Below are positions 5,658 to 6,336 of a stretch of DNA of 6,336 nucleotides, in pieces. Below the pieces are notes generated by a model. The model was given only the letters and a program-made list of their open reading frames with translations. It was not told where the DNA came from and ran no database searches. This DNA comes from Methylobacterium sp. GTDB taxonomy: Bacteria; Pseudomonadota; Alphaproteobacteria; Rhizobiales; Beijerinckiaceae. Positions within the stretch are counted from its first letter, which is position 1; the number at the start of each line of letters is the position of its first letter. The DNA lies in the NCBI GenBank assembly GCA_021154065.1, contig JAJKJG010000091.1, positions 1 to 6,336 on the forward strand, given 5' to 3'. Both the position numbers and the translations under genes were made by a program.

Positions 5658-6336
5658 TTATCGCCCGAGGCCCAGCCGCGCGGCCAAGCGCGCCGGCAAG
5701 CCGGCGGCAGCAATCTTTCGTGCCGCAGCCTCCATGTCGTAGGGAACCCGGACGGTGGTCAAGGTCTGGCGGGCATCGTCGAGAAGCCCATAAGCCGCCG
5801 CCGGATCGCCATCGCGCGGCTGACCGACCGCGCCGATGACGGCGAGCCAGCGCCGGGTCGGAAGCAGCGGCACGGCGACGCCGGGAATGGGCGTGTAACC
5901 GCAGGCCGGCCTGCCCGGCGCCATCGAATACAGGGCCGGCGCGTGGACATGGCCGCAAAGCGTCACGCGCGCGTCCGTCCGGCGCAGGCTGCGCTCGGCC
6001 TCGACCGGCCCGAGGATGTAGTCCCACGCGCCTGGCGCCCAGCCGTTGGCGTGGACGTAGAGGCGGTCGCCCTCTCGATGCGTAAGCGGCAAGCCGGCCA
6101 GGAACGCGCGCGCATCCTCGTCAAGTTGACCGCGGGTCCAGCGGATGGCGGCGCGCGCGTCGGCGTTCATGGCTTCGTCGGAGCCCAGCACCGCCGCGTC
6201 ATGGTTGCCGAGGAGCGCGACCGCACCCTCATCCACATGGGACCGCACCGTTTCGACCACCCAACCCGGATCGGCCCCATAACCGACGTAGTCGCCCAGA
6301 AAGACGGTGCGCTGGACTTTGGCCCACCGCGCATGC
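5658..6336 (-). CDS. Metallophosphoesterase (calcineurin-like, COG0639-type), partial at window edge
   Basis: The C-terminal 225 residues of a binuclear-metal phosphoesterase; the N-terminus with the first D-x-H metal motif lies beyond 6336. The frame stays open to the edge, so a GTG start at 6258-6260 would be wrong: it would cut off the GDYVGYG motif. Counting from the first visible codon, the motifs are GDYVGYG (14-20), GNHD (43-46), VHAN with metal-ligand His95, and GHVHAP with H129 and H131. These define the superfamily, and the GDxVGYG form points to the group related to ApaH and PPP-type Ser/Thr phosphatases. Activity could be on phosphoproteins, dinucleotides or another phosphodiester; sequence alone does not say. 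The stop (TAA, 5658-5660) lies 3 bases before the kinase-UspA start, placing both in one operon, with this gene first among those visible. All visible metal-binding residues are intact. Confidence 0.93.
   Translation of the reverse strand, partial: HARWAKVQRTVFLGDYVGYGADPGWVVETVRSHVDEGAVALLGNHDAAVLGSDEAMNADARAAIRWTRGQLDEDARAFLAGLPLTHREGDRLYVHANGWAPGAWDYILGPVEAERSLRRTDARVTLCGHVHAPALYSMAPGRPACGYTPIPGVAVPLLPTRRWLAVIGAVGQPRDGDPAAAYGLLDDARQTLTTVRVPYDMEAAARKIAAAGLPARLAARLGLGR

Noticed and set aside
5658..6260. Starting the metallophosphoesterase at the GTG at 6258-6260 as a complete 200-residue gene.
   Set aside because: The same frame stays open to the window edge and encodes the GDYVGYG metal-binding motif directly upstream, so the gene is partial, not complete.

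Overview
The window (about 68% GC by eye) looks like chromosome from an alphaproteobacterium, most likely of the order Hyphomicrobiales (Rhizobiales). The evidence is the lineage-typical set of a ChpT histidine phosphotransferase, an EipA/DUF1134 periplasmic protein, a GTG-started membrane-anchored coiled-coil protein, and a Ser/Thr kinase fused to a universal-stress-protein domain. I cannot name a genus. No mobile element, rRNA, tRNA, CRISPR array or phage gene is visible, and there is no sign of recent transfer.

Layout. Bases 1-91 hold nothing assignable. On the minus strand, chpT (563-1228) is followed by a single-domain CheY-like receiver (92-457), so transcription runs leftward from a 176-base divergent gap (1229-1404). 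On the plus strand, rightward from the same gap, come a CysQ-type inositol-monophosphatase-family phosphatase (1405-2232), eipA (2415-2993) and a 355-residue inner-membrane coiled-coil protein of unknown function (3147-4214). On the minus strand at the right end, a metallophosphoesterase (cut by the window edge at 6336) runs into a Ser/Thr kinase-UspA fusion (4197-5654) with a 3-base gap. The kinase gene converges on the coiled-coil gene, and the two coding regions overlap by 18 bases.

How the genes may work together. The left part has a cell-cycle and envelope theme: ChpT passes phosphate to CtrA (and CpdR) in relatives, and eipA is a CtrA-activated envelope-integrity gene in Brucella abortus. 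As I recall, eipA and chpT are close neighbours there too, so this may be a conserved neighbourhood with cysQ lying inside it. The receiver after chpT is a candidate further ChpT partner. The right part is a compact kinase plus phosphoesterase operon. It could be a reversible protein-phosphorylation or stress module, but no target is visible.

No wholly new system stands out. The points most worth a second look are the kinase-UspA/phosphoesterase operon with its atypical kinase and nucleotide-binding motifs, the uncharacterised coiled-coil membrane protein beside eipA, and the chpT-linked receiver.
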